NCBI GenBank assembly: GCA_037903475.1
Contig: JBAJFG010000590.1
Span: forward strand, 186,001 to 250,000
Direction: 5' to 3'
DNA from: Ancylostoma caninum
Lineage: Eukaryota; Nematoda; Chromadorea; Rhabditida; Ancylostomatidae
DNA length: 64,000 bases
Made by a program: the position numbers and the translations under genes
Shown here: positions 20,245 through 32,278 of the stretch, one piece after another
How positions within the stretch are numbered: the stretch's first letter is position 1
Layout of the letters: each line of letters starts with the position of its first letter
The notes under the pieces: generated by a model
The model's input: only the letters and a program-made list of their open reading frames with translations
Database searches by the model: none
Told to the model about the DNA's origin: nothing

Positions 20245-22225
20245 AAAAAAGAATTATCAGATCTGGAAAGTCACATGGGGAGGATGGATGTGATATATTA
20301 TATTTTTTTGCGAGAAAAGTTCTCCAACGACATTGTTGATAAACTGAACATTTGTTTCTGAATGGCACTGATTTTAGAAAGATGATCGATAATAATAATC
20401 GAACAAGTTCTAGGAAAAGCCCCTAGGTCCCAATGGCGATGTGGAATAACTGTTAGTGCTCTTGTTAGATGCATGTTCGTACATCCTCTTCTGCAAAGAA
20501 AGCGATACTTGCTGAGAGTTCGAAGAGACATATTTGATCCAAGTACATGAAGCAAAATTTCTTGACGCATTTTCATTTTCCTCACGCGCAACGTGTTTGT
20601 CCATTAATCCATTGATGACCATGCGGCTCACCGATGAGCCGCGTTTTTGTTATCAACTTCTGAACTTCATTTCTGAACTATTTGCAGTATTTCCATATGA
20701 AATAAACACAAAACTCTGTGACACTGTTTCATATATTTGTGGTTCAAGAAAGACTTCTGTTTTATTGTTGCAAATACCATGAAAAGGAAGGGATTTTGGA
20801 GTCGAGGAAGATTGTGTTAAATTTCTTGTGTTGTGCAGAGGAATAATCCGCACAAAAGTCACATTTCGTGTTCAGGATCACTTTCATTACACTTAGTACT
20901 TCCTTATTCATCAAACTAGACTCCCCTTTTCTGGTCCGATGATACTAGTAAACTCAGAGGTTTAGATTTTGAATTATTTTTGCTTAACTATCGATTCTGG
21001 TCTCAATTTTTTTATGTAAGAGCGTGGAACCATGCGGGCGCTGCGCTGTCGAAAGGGGCGCCGGTCCCACGCGCCAGACACGTGATTATGCGTGTGGTCG
21101 TCAGTGGGTTAAGGCAACGCAGTTTTATTACTCTGCGGTCTTCCCCAAATTAATTGGAATCAGGTACGCTCAAACTCTTTTCCTATGCGCTCTCTTCTTC
21201 GTTACCGTAATTTTGAGCCACAATGTAGTGTGCTGTTTTACTTATACTTTTTTACTTCCTTATTTTTCACTATTCTTCCATTAATGGTCTCAGATAGACC
21301 TACTTCTCTCAACATATGTGGTGGATGCATGTACTACGTATTTGCTAGTAATGGCATAATTCAACTTGAATATTCTAGCTGAGATTAGTGATTTTTAGTT
21401 GGAGATTATTTGGAAACGTAACGTATGTAGGGCAAACCACCAAAAAAATTGCTCAAAAACAATACCAGATTCTTGCCACTGGAGTTTCCTCATGCCCCTA
21501 CTCGCTCAGATGGTTATTGCAGACCTCCCTAGCTACTTTTGTGCATAGTCATACTTACAGTATTTTTACAAAGTAAGCAAGTTCTGTGTGTGCTAACTTA
21601 TCGCATTGCCGAGATTGTGGGAATTTGTGCTCTGCAAAATTACTCTCGCCTCAGGCCAGAGAAGTTATGTGGAAGGGGCTTTACCGAAAGTCTGCTCACA
21701 CTTTTTCCAGGTAGTTTCCTCGGACCATTGTTGCCTGTGCTTTCAAAGCCATTCGGTGACTCCATTCTCTTCCCTTCTTTTTCTTTCTCTTGGTGTTTCA
21801 GGCAAATACCTACTAAAAGAGATTCTATAGATAATTTTTTTTCATATTCCATCCAATTTCATGAAATTTGTCGAATACAGTGGCAGTCTGCTATTTTCTC
21901 CACGGAGTTTTGAACTACACTCAAAATAGGTGCGCTTATTCTCTTTCAAGAGGAATTTAAACTGCTTGGACAGTTTATGCTATATGTATTTGCGACCGAA
22001 TCAAATATATTCGAATAAATGTTTGAATATTTGAGTATTTGAATAATTCATTCATTTTTCATTCAGTTTTTGAAAAGGGAAGAAATTCGAACAATTCATT
22101 CATTCGACAACCGGACAAAGAAAACGGTTTATTCGAACAAATCATTCACATTCGTTTATTCGGTAGGGAAAAAATGGGACTTGAGCTTCTCATTGGATCT
22201 TCCAAAACTTGCGGATTCAAATCAT
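20245..22225. other. Long stretch without a supported gene
   Basis: Several plus and minus frames of 60-124 codons occur but none has paired splice sites or a recognisable family. A possible donor (GGAATCAG|GTACGC) lies near 21163 after an open frame from 21024. The 22000-22170 part is a TTCGAATA-rich low-complexity tract. Confidence 0.4.
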
Positions 22226-22229
22226 AGTT

Positions 22230-22470
22230 AACATTAATTGGCATTTTATGTGCGTGTATGTGTACGTGTGTATGTAGGTGTGTGCAAGAGAACCAGCCAC
22301 TGTCGTCAAAAACTACCGACACCATCGTGTTCAGCGCATCGAGTTATGTACAGAAAAGGTGAAAATTTTGATTTTTTCCTTAATTTAAAGGTGTTTTGGG
22401 CCACGTTTGTCATGTTGAGACATGTTAATGGCCGACAGTTGTTTTCAACACGGTCGGAATGAGTGAGATA
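22230..22470. repeat. Repeat related to 28725-29065
   Basis: TTTTATGTGCGTGTATGTG at the start and GGAATGAGTGAGAT at the end both recur around the palindrome at 28.7-29.1 kb (TGTTGTGCGTGTATATATG and GGAATGAGTGAGAT). The shared middle includes GACATGTTAA. It directly precedes the Ty3/Gypsy sequence. Confidence 0.45.
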
Positions 22471-22499
22471 CAGGATGTGAACAAGGCAAAGATTGGATG

Positions 22500-23850
22500 C
22501 TAAATTCTTCTGCTGACCTTATTCATGCGGGAGTTTGTCGAGCTGACGATGACGGCATGGTGACGGTGCCAGTTGTCAATAAGTCAGATGAACCGATCGT
22601 CTTTCGAGCTGGCGAAACGGTTGGACATTGAAGAAGAGGAAAGTGAATGGGACAAGGCCACTGCCAACGACTTGCCCACTGATATGCTAGCGTTAGGGAA
22701 TAAGCAGCTCCCAAAGACGGAACGGCTATCCAAGTTGCGGAAACTGTTGGCAGAGAATCGAAGTGACGGAAAACTGTAGCCAAAGCTATGGAAGATAATT
22801 AAGGAGAATAATACCGTGTTCGCTGTAGAAGACGTAGAACTCTCTCAAACTTCATTAGTGAAACATGAGATCGACACCGGTGATACAGCTCCAATCCGTC
22901 AACGCACGAGACCTGTGCCGATTGGTGCTAGAGCCGAGTTCAAGGAGATCATCAGGAGCCTACTGGAAAGAGGAATAATTGAGCGCTCCACTTCACCGTG
23001 GGCGTCCCCAGTAGTGCTAGTGAAAAAGAAAGACGGCTCGATCCGTCTATGCGTTGATTACCGCGAACTCAACAAGTGCACAAGACAAGATGCTTATCCC
23101 CTACCAACCATAGATGTGATGCTACAAAGTCTGCAGGGAAAGCGGTACTTCACGACGTTAGACATGTGCTCAGGGTATTGGCAGATACCCCTCTCAAACG
23201 ACGCTAAAGAAAAAAGCGCCTTCACGACATCAGAAGGCCTTTTTCAGTTTACTGTCTTGCCGTTTGGATTGTGTACCTCACCAGCGGAGTTCCAGAGACT
23301 GATGGACAGAGTCCTAGGCGATCTTAAGGACAGAGAGGTATTCGTCTATATAGACGATATCCTCATCGCAACTGAGTCAGAGGAAAGACATTATGATGTG
23401 CTCCTTCATGTCTTACGAGCGTTGGGAGGAGCGAACCTCAAACTGAAACCGCAGAAGTGTGTCATCATGGAAGAAAAGATAGCGTTCCTTGGACATCAAG
23501 TGGATGCGAACGGCATACATGTAGACCCAGATAAGATTGACAAAGTGTTGGCTTATCCGAGGTCGACAACAATCGTCCAGTTGAGGACGTTTCTGGGACT
23601 GTGCGGTTATTATCGCAAGTTCGTGTTGAACTTCTCGAAAATCGCTCAGCCCATGTATGACTTGACAAGCCAAAAAGCTGCATGGAAATGGAGTGATGAA
23701 CAGGAGATAGCTTTCAACAAGCTGAAGAATGCACTGACAACAACACCTGTGCTGGCTCAGCCTGATCTGAAGAGCACACAAACAGGAACGCGACCGTTCA
23801 TCATTTATACGGATGCTTCTCAACAAGGAATCGGTGCGGTGTTCTGCTAA
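22500..23850 (+). pseudogene. Gypsy pol: protease end, RT, start of RNase H
   Basis: From about 22500 the frame shows the end of the aspartic-protease region and linker (VPVVNKSDEP, FRAGETVG), then a frameshift and a stop at 22777-22779. From 22816 the RT is open: RPVPIGARAEF, then SPWASPVVLVKKKDGSIRLC, LDMCSGYWQI, LPFGLCTSPAEFQRLMD and the catalytic FVYIDDILIA. It enters RNase H (IIYTDASQQGIGAVF) and stops in frame at 23848-23850. RT copies the element's RNA into DNA. The stop and the upstream break make this a pseudogene. Confidence 0.9.
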
Positions 23851-24825
23851 GAAGGAAAAGACGGCCTCCTGCATCCACTATATTTTGCTTCAAAAAGCTT
23901 GACTGCAGCGGAGCGCAGGTATCACATAACAGATACAGAGGCGCTGGCAGTCGTGTTCGCTCTAAAGAAATTCCATTACTTTGTGTATGGAGTAGAAGTG
24001 GTGGTGCGAACCGATCACCAACCTCTCACAGCATTGTTCAAACGAACTAATGTTTCCAGCCGTTTACTTCGATGGGCGCTGGAGGTACAACAGTATAAGG
24101 TAAAAATCGAGTACGTAAAAGGAAAAGCGAATCCAGTAGCGGATGCGCTGTCCAGAGGAGTGAAGGTTAGCCCCATCGATGCCGCCGACATTTCCAACAG
24201 CAATGATAGGATTGTGTGCACGGTATCACCAAAAGAGGAAACGGATTGGCTGAGAGAGCTAAAAACCGATCCTGATTATAGCAGCATCATTGAAGGCATC
24301 GAGACAAAGAAGCTGGACCGAGAGGTACAATTACCGCATTGTAGAAAACGAATGAAAGTGGTCGACTTCGTTCTAGATGAAGGTGACCTGAAGATTCTAA
24401 AGGAAGATGGCACTGCTGTTCGGGTGGTGCCGAAATCGAAACGTAAGGAAGTTTTCCAGGAAGCCCACAAGGGTACCCTAGCAGGCCACTTCGCAGTGAA
24501 GAAGCTCCTACGGTTACTCAGGAACGAGGTTTTCTGGGAAGGTATGGATAAAGATGTGGCGAGATGGCACAAGGAATGCCGTGAATGCTTCCTCGCAAAT
24601 CCCAGACAGAGCCACATGCCACCTCTCAAGCCATTTGTGGCCAGTAAACCGTTCGAGATTGTTTGTACTGACATCCTAGAGGTGGGCCTGAGTGTCAATG
24701 GGATGAAATATGTGCTGGTCGTCTCTCTCAAAATGTCACTTCTCAAAATGGCTCGGTGCATATGCAATAGGAGACAAGAGTGCAGCAACCGTTGCAACCA
24801 CGCTTTTTCAGCGCTGGATTTGTGA
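23851..24825 (+). pseudogene. Gypsy pol: RNase H, zinc finger, start of integrase
   Basis: Continues the same frame after the stop. RNase H shows LTAAERRYHITDTEALAVVF and VRTDHQPLTALF, ending at the KGKANPVADALSR motif. The integrase zinc finger follows (HKGTLAGHF ... CRECFLAN). The first catalytic Asp of integrase is in VCTDILEVG near 24670. The frame then runs out at 24825 because of a frameshift between about 24710 and 24760. Confidence 0.9.
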
Positions 24826-25513
24826 AAATGCACGGTGGCCAAGACAGTTACATAGTGATCAAGGTTCTGAGTTTGTAAATAATATAATGGAGGAGCTTGC
24901 AAAAGTAGCTGATATCACATTGACAACTACCAAGGGCTACAATTCTCGAGAGAATGGTCTTAGTGAGCGTGCTATTGGCACGATACAAAGAGCACTGAAG
25001 AAAAAGATCGAAAACCCCGACAACTGGGACGTCATGTTACCCAATGTCGTGTATGCGTACAATGTTACTCCACATGAAGCAACGGGGGAGAGCCCCTTCT
25101 TCTTGCTGCACGGGTTTGACCCATTTATTCCCTCGAGCGTGATCCCGGAGGGGGAGGTAACGAAGTATCAAATTGATCTAGATGACTATAAGACGGAGCT
25201 CTTACGGGGGATGCAGCTTGTGAGAGAACATGTTAACGAGAATATGGAAGCCTATAGAGAAAGGATGAAGAACCGATACAATGAAGGGCATGACGTGGAC
25301 GTCATGAAGCTTCCGCAAGTGGGCGGGAGAGTGTTCATGAAGTTACCAGTAGAAAAAAGGAAGAGTAAACACCCGAAGTTGACCTATGATTGGGACGGGC
25401 CATTCCGAGTTTTGGAAGTTGGTGATACATCCGCGCTCATATCGAGGATTGGCACCAATGAAGATCCTCTACGCATTCAGATGGACCTACTTAGGGTCCA
25501 GTCAAGCAGATGA
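24710..25513 (+). pseudogene. Gypsy integrase core and C-terminus, shifted frame
   Basis: Carries the second catalytic Asp (HSDQGSEFVNNIMEEL) and the Glu (YNSRENGLSERAIGTIQRAL), completing the DD35E triad begun in the previous frame, then VVYAYNVTPHEATGESPFFL and a C-terminal GPFRVLEVGD segment typical of Gypsy integrases. The stop (25511-25513) overlaps the ATG of the next ORF as ATGA. No chromodomain is evident. Confidence 0.9.
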
Positions 25514-26845
25514 CAAGGAGAAGACAGAGGAGAGGGAGGAAGGTGGCTGTGATGAGAGTGAAAGCTGAGAAGACATTTGAATGTAAAGAGAGTAATACAT
25601 CTTTGCATTTCAGGTCTGATCGAGAGTTCGATGTTAACGACGAAATGCGTTGTCTCCATGACCGGTTCAGATGCCAAAGACAACCATTGCCGTTGTTGGA
25701 AGGGCTTCCACAGATGGATATGTCGCAATGCAACTGTAGTTCCACTGTTATAGCTGCAGACCTGATCCCTGACCTTCCCCAGCCTGCACATAGTCATCGC
25801 GTAGAATGTGTACTTGAAGGCGCGCGGGTCATCGCAATATGGCAAGGTTGTGGAACATTGGCAGAGAAGGTAGCGTGGATCCAGGATTCGTTCCACAGAC
25901 GCATCACCCCGAAGAGTGAGTTACGCATTCTTCCGTTCTCGTTGTCTGCACTTGTCGGTCATGGCAGGTACCATACCATCAGATGGCATCATGAGGCTTG
26001 CGTTGATCAGTGGTTGGAGTTGCGACATCACACAAATCTTCGAACTGGGATGGCGGATCGCAAGCCGTATTTCGTGAAAAGTCGCACAATCAGCGGTCGG
26101 TCAGGAACATAGGAAGCTCCTCATTGTTGTGCCCGAAACTCTCCATCGGCTCAAGTTCGCAGCCCAAGGGATGAAAGACACGAAGGTGTTCTACTACAGG
26201 CAGTTCCGGGAGATTCACCTTAAGAAGACGGAGCTTTTCGACGATAACCTTGGCGAAGTAATTGTCGTGCTGCCTTCGTTGGAGCCGAAACCAGGTACCT
26301 GGCTCCCACTGGTTCATGCGTGGAGCATGTGGCTGCAATGTGGATGCAGAGTTTTTCTCATCGCCGGACCCTGTCCCCAGGACGAGAACAGCTGGTACCG
26401 AGTTGCGACACAGGCTCATGTACACATGAATGGTTTCCTAGAATGCCATCCAGAACTGGTCCCGCAAGTGGTGGATAAACTCATAGTCGAGAATGGTGTC
26501 ATCGATCCCAACTCACCCGCATATGCTGTCGCAGTCCTCGACGACAACGATGCATGGCTACCAGAGCGGCAAGTGCGCTTGTTCTACGAGTACCTCACTC
26601 GGCAGTTGGTTCCGTACCTTGCATTCGAACCTCTTCCTGTACATAGTCAGCGTCCTCGAAGGAGCGTACTGACCGGAGAGCCGTCTACGACTTCGAGAGA
26701 GCGTGGTCATCCCGCTATCAAGGAAGGTGGAATAAGCAAGAGAGTCCAGAGAAGAAAGGACCAGAGGAAGCGCCGAAGTGAAGCAAGAGCTGCTGCGAAA
26801 GCCCTGGAGCAGATGGACGTCGGTGGGACGAACGAGACCGAGTGA
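25510..26845 (+). pseudogene. Unknown ORF3 after integrase, one frameshift
   Basis: Starts at ATG 25510 with a 4-base ATGA overlap with the integrase stop. The first frame (to 26112) begins MTRRRQRRGRKVAVMRV and contains a Cys/His-bearing stretch; the second frame (from 26129) continues with LGEVIVVLPSLEPKPGTW and FLECHPELVPQVVDKLIVEN and ends in an Arg/Lys-rich tail. A single frameshift near 26105 seems to separate them, for about 440 codons in all. I recognise no family. There is no signal peptide or membrane helix, so it is unlikely to be a classical env. It could be a captured gene or an accessory protein. The coding appearance and its position before the polypurine tract say it belongs to the element. 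Confidence 0.65.
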
Positions 26846-26860
26846 AGCGGTCTCAACCCC

Positions 26861-26871
26861 GAGGAGGGGCG
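26861..26871 (+). promoter_or_regulatory. Polypurine tract of the Gypsy element
   Basis: GAGGAGGGGCG lies directly before the TGTAGC start of the 3' LTR, where plus-strand DNA synthesis is primed in LTR elements. Confidence 0.65.
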
Positions 26872-27437
26872 TGTAGCGATAGTTATTGAATCAGTGTAGT
26901 GTGAATCGTTCTCGTTCTCTTTTAGATATTAACCTATGTAGTTCAGAACCTGAAGAAGTGTTATTTGGTGCGCTAATGGGCGAGGACAATGATTGACTTC
27001 GTGTCGGGATCCCAAAACGCCTTCGCGGTGTAACTGCGCGGATAGCACCCTTTGAATTTCGAAATTCTCCTCAGTTGTCTTTCGTCTTTGCCCACGCGCG
27101 GCGTCGTCCTACCTTGAGAGACTGTATTGTACTGTTCTGTGCTGTATTGCCTGAGTGCTGTATTGCCGGTCCTGTCGTCGCCCCTCAGCATACTAAGGTA
27201 GCTAGTTGTTCCTTTTTTTGTAATCGTTTTTTGCATTAGTTCGGTTATTGTATTTTCGTAGTTTTGATAGATTCAGTTTCTCTTGTGGTATCCTTATTCG
27301 CCGATAAAGAAGTGAGTTATCCGTGTAGTGAGTGAGTTGAAGGTTTCTGCCTTCACATACTTTGTCACCTTTGTTTTGGGCTATTCTATTTTATTCTATT
27401 CTTACTCTCTAAAAACTTAACTCACTGACTTGGTACA
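26872..27437 (+). repeat. 3' LTR of the Gypsy element
   Basis: Begins TGTAGCGATAG right after the polypurine tract and probably ends at ...GACTTGGTACA (27437), giving TG...CA ends and about 566 bp. No matching 5' LTR exists in the window, so the right boundary is inferred from the terminal dinucleotide only. Confidence 0.6.
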
Positions 27438-27439
27438 TC

Positions 27440-28320
27440 GGGTGCCCACCGTAATTCATTGTACGGGGCACATACGCATTCAACGCCTCTACGATGCTCA
27501 AATGAAGTCGAAGGCGCATGTGACGGGGTTGATTAACGCCGACCACTTTATCCTTTATCCTTTAATGTGTATTGCTAAGCACAATGTCTTGCCAAATGTA
27601 TCGCCATCAAACATCAGATTGGCACCATTTGTCGAAGTTTCGTCGCGGGCCCTATCAGCGGAAAACTCGCCCATGCTTTGGACGCGCAGGACATATAGCC
27701 ATCATTTCCTGTGTTGCCCGCGTGTTTCATGCTATTTCATTACCGTCAATCAGGTGACCGTCTCTAAAAACTCCGATATTCTGCAAAATCTCTAACATAG
27801 AGATTTTCGTGGATGCTGCTTTTACTAGAAAAATTCGTTTTTCTCGTAGGGCCAACAACATGTTTCGAAACATCCGACGTGCATGAGTATCACCAGACTT
27901 CGCCAGTTCAAAATGAATAGAAATGAACTGGCGATATAAAAGATAAGTATCGTGGAAATGATACGTATCGATTGCACGTTACATCGCCATGGATCGCTGC
28001 CAAACGGAGCTCATCGCCCCTACTCTCGAAGATGTGCCCAAAATGAACTGGCGATGTGGGTGATAGCAATAGTGGAAACGATGCCTATCGATCGTCACGC
28101 CCCACTCATTATCATCGCTCTTACGTCTGGGGTCTCCTTATTCACTTTATCCATGTGGCGATCGCCGGCGGTCGTGGCGATCGCGACGACAGCCGGCTGT
28201 CGTGGCGATCGCCACGATTGCTGGCGAAGTCTGGGGATACTCTATCCGGTCACCACAAATTGGCTTGCTCACACCTTTTCGGTACAGAACAGATGGCAGG
28301 AATGTTGGATCTCAAACGAT
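27440..28320. other. No clear gene; local direct repeat and GC-rich hairpin
   Basis: AATGAACTGGCGAT followed by a TATCG-rich segment occurs at about 27922 and 28042. Near 28158-28225 the block TGGCGATCGCC recurs in both orientations and would form a hairpin. ORFs here are unsupported. Confidence 0.4.
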
Positions 28321-28324
28321 CTTC

Positions 28325-28484
28325 TGTGTTTTTGAGTTACGTTGGGTCCTATAATCTCCTACAAGTGAAAAGAGTAGGACGTGACTGTGTATTACACAAT
28401 CGCAAGCACTGGGAAGGCACTGAGACCGATAATGAAGAAGAAACAACACTTACGGATGATGAAGGACAGGACTGTGATGTATAG
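28325..28484 (+). CDS. Possible terminal exon with acidic tail
   Basis: A plus-strand open frame ends VLHNRKHWEGTETDNEEETT then LTDDEGQDCDV and a stop at 28482-28484. The acidic, well-mixed composition looks coding, and an acceptor (TTTTCGGTACAG) lies near 28290. The upstream structure is not resolved. Low confidence. Confidence 0.3.
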
Positions 28485-28760
28485 AATTCTTAGTGTTATT
28501 AACCAGTTGTCAGTGGGCCACCACATTGTGGGCTTGCATAGTAGAAAGTGAATCTGCAAAAACACTATTCTGACATGATACCCTGCTATATCATTGTTAC
28601 AGCAGGCAGGAAGTGAGAAACAACACTGATTCAATCTGAATATTCCTTTTTAATTGTTGGGTTTTGCACTAGAAACCTTTGGTGGTTCAATTACGACAAT
28701 TTTCATTGAGTCGTACTTCCTCTTACTTGGCAGTTCATGTGTTGTGCGTGTATATATGTG

Positions 28761-28970
28761 TACAGTCTGTTCCCTGAAACGTACACTGCCACCCTCGCCC
28801 CAATCGAACAAAGCAGCGCGTGCGCGTTCAATTGGGGCGCGAAGCTGCAACAGCCGATCAGCCTCTCCTCGCGCCCTGATCAATCCCTTCGCGCCCCAAT
28901 TGAACGCGCACGCGCCGCTTTGTTCGATTTGGGCGAGGGTGGCAGTGTACGTTTCAGGGAACAGACTGTA
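28761..28970. repeat. Near-perfect 84-bp-arm palindrome
   Basis: Left arm 28761-28844 and right arm 28887-28970 are reverse complements with two mismatches that I can see, separated by about 42 bp. Transcribed, it would form a very long hairpin. It sits inside a repeat that resembles 22230-22470, which lacks the palindrome. It may be a recent foldback insertion or a hairpin-producing locus. Confidence 0.85.
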
Positions 28971-29069
28971 TGTGTGTGTGGCCTCTTTGGCCGTGTTCAG
29001 ACATGTTAAGCTCTTTGAATAGCCGAAAGTTGCTTACATCACTTTTGGAATGAGTGAGATAATCGTATG

Positions 29070-29535
29070 ATCATGAGATCGTATAAAGGGAAAATGATGG
29101 GTAGGATTCCTGTAGAAGGAAAAGAAGGAGCCAGACGGACGGGGAACGGCACGGATGATATGTGCGCTGCCAAGGATGCGGGAGGCTGGGTGAAGAGTTT
29201 CAGAGAGAAGAGTTTTTTTCGCCGCTGACGATTTCGCGAGCGTTGTCGCTGCGGACATGATGCTGCGGCGGTTCAAGCGACGCATTCCTTCAATGCAAGA
29301 ATACAACGTACGTCACATTCCAGCTTTGTTCGCGGTTACTACGTATTTAACTTTTTGACGCCGGCGCTGCCGAAGTCACACCAAAAATGCCGATCTCGGA
29401 TCATTCCCATCCTGCATGACTGACGCTCACGACGTCGTCGTAAGCGTCTGAAACTCTGCGTCCAGCAATTTTCGGTGGCGGCACTCCATAGCGAGGATGT
29501 CACGAAGGGGTCACAGCTGCTAAAATAGTGCGCCG
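29070..29535. other. No gene recognised
   Basis: Mixed-composition spacer. The minus-strand frame at 29034-29306 has no splice or family support. Confidence 0.35.
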
Positions 29536-29645
29536 GCGTTCAATAGTGCTTAGGATGTGTCTGGACGGTCCATATCTGTGAGAGTGGTGCGCTCGAGCTC
29601 AATAATGGGAAAAATGGATGGGTCCATACCTTCAAGAGTAGTGAG
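29535..29645. repeat. Two degenerate units of the GTGCGCCGGCG repeat
   Basis: GTGCGCCGGCGTTCAATAGTG, followed about 55-65 bp later by GTGCGCTCGAGCTCAATAATGG and a 'gggtcca' block. The same unit is arrayed at 40700-41265. Confidence 0.55.
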
Positions 29646-29859
29646 TAGGCGCCTAGTATCGGGGAACATATACAAGAATGAGAGGCGAACAAAGCGAGCA
29701 TGAAAGAAGCCCAAAAATCCGGCGTTTGCCGGACGATCAGGCTGGTAAGGAATGACTTTGATGTTTGGTGGCAATTCATTTGGCAAGAGAAATGTGTTAC
29801 AATACAATACAAATACATGTTACGGGATAAAATTTTGCTTGGCAATAGATTTTACGGGA

Positions 29860-30830
29860 GAATGAGTGAACTCTGAAGTTCATTGGCAATCCATTTTGCG
29901 AGGTTTCTTTGACAACCTAGGAAACGGGTTTGCAAACGAGCCGGGCAAACGAACCCCGCCAAATGTCATGCCAAACATGATGTCCCGCCAAACAGGTCGC
30001 CATACAAACCTTGCCAAATCGGTCATCATGCAAGAATTGCGCCTTAACATTGTACGTGAGATTTCGCCACATACTCCGATCAACTCCCAGGAGAGGCCTC
30101 CAGACCAGGAGAGGCCTCCAAAATTACAACAGTGTTCAAGCTTTACATTTAATGGTCAGATCCAGGAAGTAGTTTGGGTGAAATACCTCCTCAAGCAGTT
30201 GAACCGATGACATCCAACTTAATATACGACTTTCCTTGAAGCACGTACCTCAAACTTGGGTAATTGAACCGACTCATCGACTGAAAGCCGATGTGTCGTA
30301 TGTGCCTGTCCAGGAAAATAGGTCGTCAACATATTCTCTTGCCATTTGTCTTGCCAAACACCAGAAAATAGGTCGCCAACACTCCTGCCACTTGTCTTGC
30401 CAAACACCCGGAAAATGAGTCGTAAACATATTCTCTCGCATTTTGTCTTGCTCTCTAGACCCATTCCTCCGGAAAATAGCTCGCCAAACAGGGTTTTAAC
30501 CCGTAAAATGTCTTGCCAAACACATCCTCTTGCCAAATAGGTCGCCAATGGACTTCAGAGGGCGTATATGCCTGTCCAGGAAATGGGTCGTCAACATATT
30601 CTCTTGCCTTTTGTCTTGCCAAAGACTCGGAAAATGGGTCGTCAACATATTCTCTTGCCATTTGTCTTGCCAAACAGACTCTAGACCCATTCTTCCGGAA
30701 AATAGCTCGCCGAACAAGGTTTTAACCCGTAAAATGTCTTGCCAAACACATCCTCTCGCCAAATAGGTTGCCAATGGACTTCAGAGGTCGTATATGCCTG
30801 TCCAGGAAATGGGTCGTCAAGGCCAAAACA
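29860..30830. repeat. Array of TTGCCAAA-type repeats with internal duplication
   Basis: Variants of GTCTTGCCAAACAC and CTCGCCAAATAGGTCGCCAA are repeated densely. A block of about 140 bp (30453-30592) is duplicated at 30679-30818, 226 bp further on, with a few substitutions. ORFs on both strands here simply follow the repeat. No tRNA, protein family or TIR explains it. Confidence 0.75.
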
Positions 30831-30834
30831 CCCA

Positions 30835-32275
30835 AGCGCTCGCTCCGACCCTAGCTCCCCGCTCGTTCCGAACGGGATTTGCCCCCGAAATTGTCTGAGC
30901 AGGAAGAGCTAGTTAGTCCAAATAGAAAAACAGCGCAACAGCCAAGAAAAGTGTCCGCATTAGCCGGCTGTGATGCCGTATATCGCCACATTAGGGGGTC
31001 AGAAAGTCTGTTGGAGCTTTGACACACGGATATAACGGTCACCCTCGTGGAACTGACAGGCATGAGCCGGAGTCCCACGGATCAAAGATGGGCTAAACGT
31101 GGGCAAAACGTCGGTCATTAGTGGACAAATGGAGGGAAAAGTAGGAAATTGGGATAGGTGAAACTCCAGCGTTACCAGGCTAGCCGCACCCATGCAAACT
31201 AGTCCACATTTCATCGCGCTCCCACCCACATTCTCAGCACGCACGCACCGCAGCCGTCCCGCGACTCCGCCTTGTAATTAAGATAAGGCCACTTGCGGAT
31301 GCAAACGCTCCCAGCAAAACTACACTTTCTCCAAATCCAACGATGAGACCCGGATGTGACGAGGTGATCACAAAGCTTGCAAGCGGACTCAAGTTGACTA
31401 GCATGTGACAATTACCACATGAAAAATATGTTCTTACTCTCCACTCATGCCTTGCCCGATTGATTTGCTCACACCAATATCTTGGCACATCAATCTGTTT
31501 CGATCAGACACATTAGCGCTAGAAAGGTACCCAGAATAGGGTTGATGAGATTAGGTGAGTTTCGCCATCCTTTGAAAATTAGACATAATTGTTATAGGCA
31601 AACAACCTGTGATCAGATTGGCAACACACACTATGTGGTAATTCCAAAGGTCTGGTAAGAAACCTGTAGTGGAGTGGGGCCTCGTTTAAATTTTTAAAAA
31701 TTCACACAATGGTGATTGAAAAAAATGTCTATACCAAGATAAATTTAAGAGCGAGTAATGAGCAAGTGATAGCACAGTCACATACTCGAACAAAGCTGTT
31801 GACAAGAAGTACACATACTTTTTTGTGGATTACAGGTAACAATAATAGTGCCCTACACATTTGAGTGGTTTAGAAGCACGAGGCTGAAAGATTTGTACAA
31901 TGTGAGCAATATTCAGCATTGGGATTATACACACAGCCATCGAAATGCCCGACGAAAAACCACATGTATTGAAGAGGTCCTACATATATTCGAATGAGAT
32001 GTATTTATTTTTCGTTCTGTAATGGTAAAAAAAAATATTCTTGCTAGGACACGTACACACGAGGATGTGAATGATGACACAAGCTCAGTTACAGCTTCGA
32101 GCCAGAAAAAGTGAAGAAAACATTGTTCTTGTGTGAAATAATGATAGTGTCTACCTATGTTACAGAAACTTTAGAAACTGAATAAAACCGAAGTATCTGC
32201 ACAAAAAGATATAGGAATGGTCAGCCGCACGGTCTATATTCAAGTTTTTTCGAATGCCGAAAGTGTTATAGATTC
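30835..32275. other. No firmly supported gene
   Basis: A minus-strand frame at 31234-31488 contains a hydrophobic stretch (GLIVGFGESVVLLGAFASAS) and could be a membrane-protein exon, but its splice sites are not consistent in phase. 31490-32275 is AT-rich with nothing recognisable. Confidence 0.35.
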
Positions 32276-32278
32276 TTA

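Larger units (their letters stand above)
22475..27437 (+). mobile_element. Ty3/Gypsy LTR retrotransposon, 5'-truncated
   Basis: Pol domains run in the order protease end, reverse transcriptase, RNase H, H2C2 zinc finger, DD35E integrase, then an extra ORF, a polypurine tract and a 3' LTR. The gag region, most of the protease, the primer-binding site and the 5' LTR are absent. Frameshifts and stops in pol show the copy is dead. Domain order (RT-RH-IN) and motifs place it in Ty3/Gypsy rather than Copia or Bel/Pao. Confidence 0.9.

Noticed and set aside
21388..21576. Possible GIY-YIG fragment (YVGQTTKK)
   Set aside because: Only a few residues match, without the preceding VYLxxC motif or the downstream Arg/His region.
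25510..26845. Envelope gene after Gypsy pol
   Set aside because: No signal peptide, no transmembrane helix and no fusion-peptide-like segment in either reading piece.
30219..30774. Overlapping 60-109-aa ORFs on both strands
   Set aside because: They follow the GCCAAA repeat array and have no codon bias or family.
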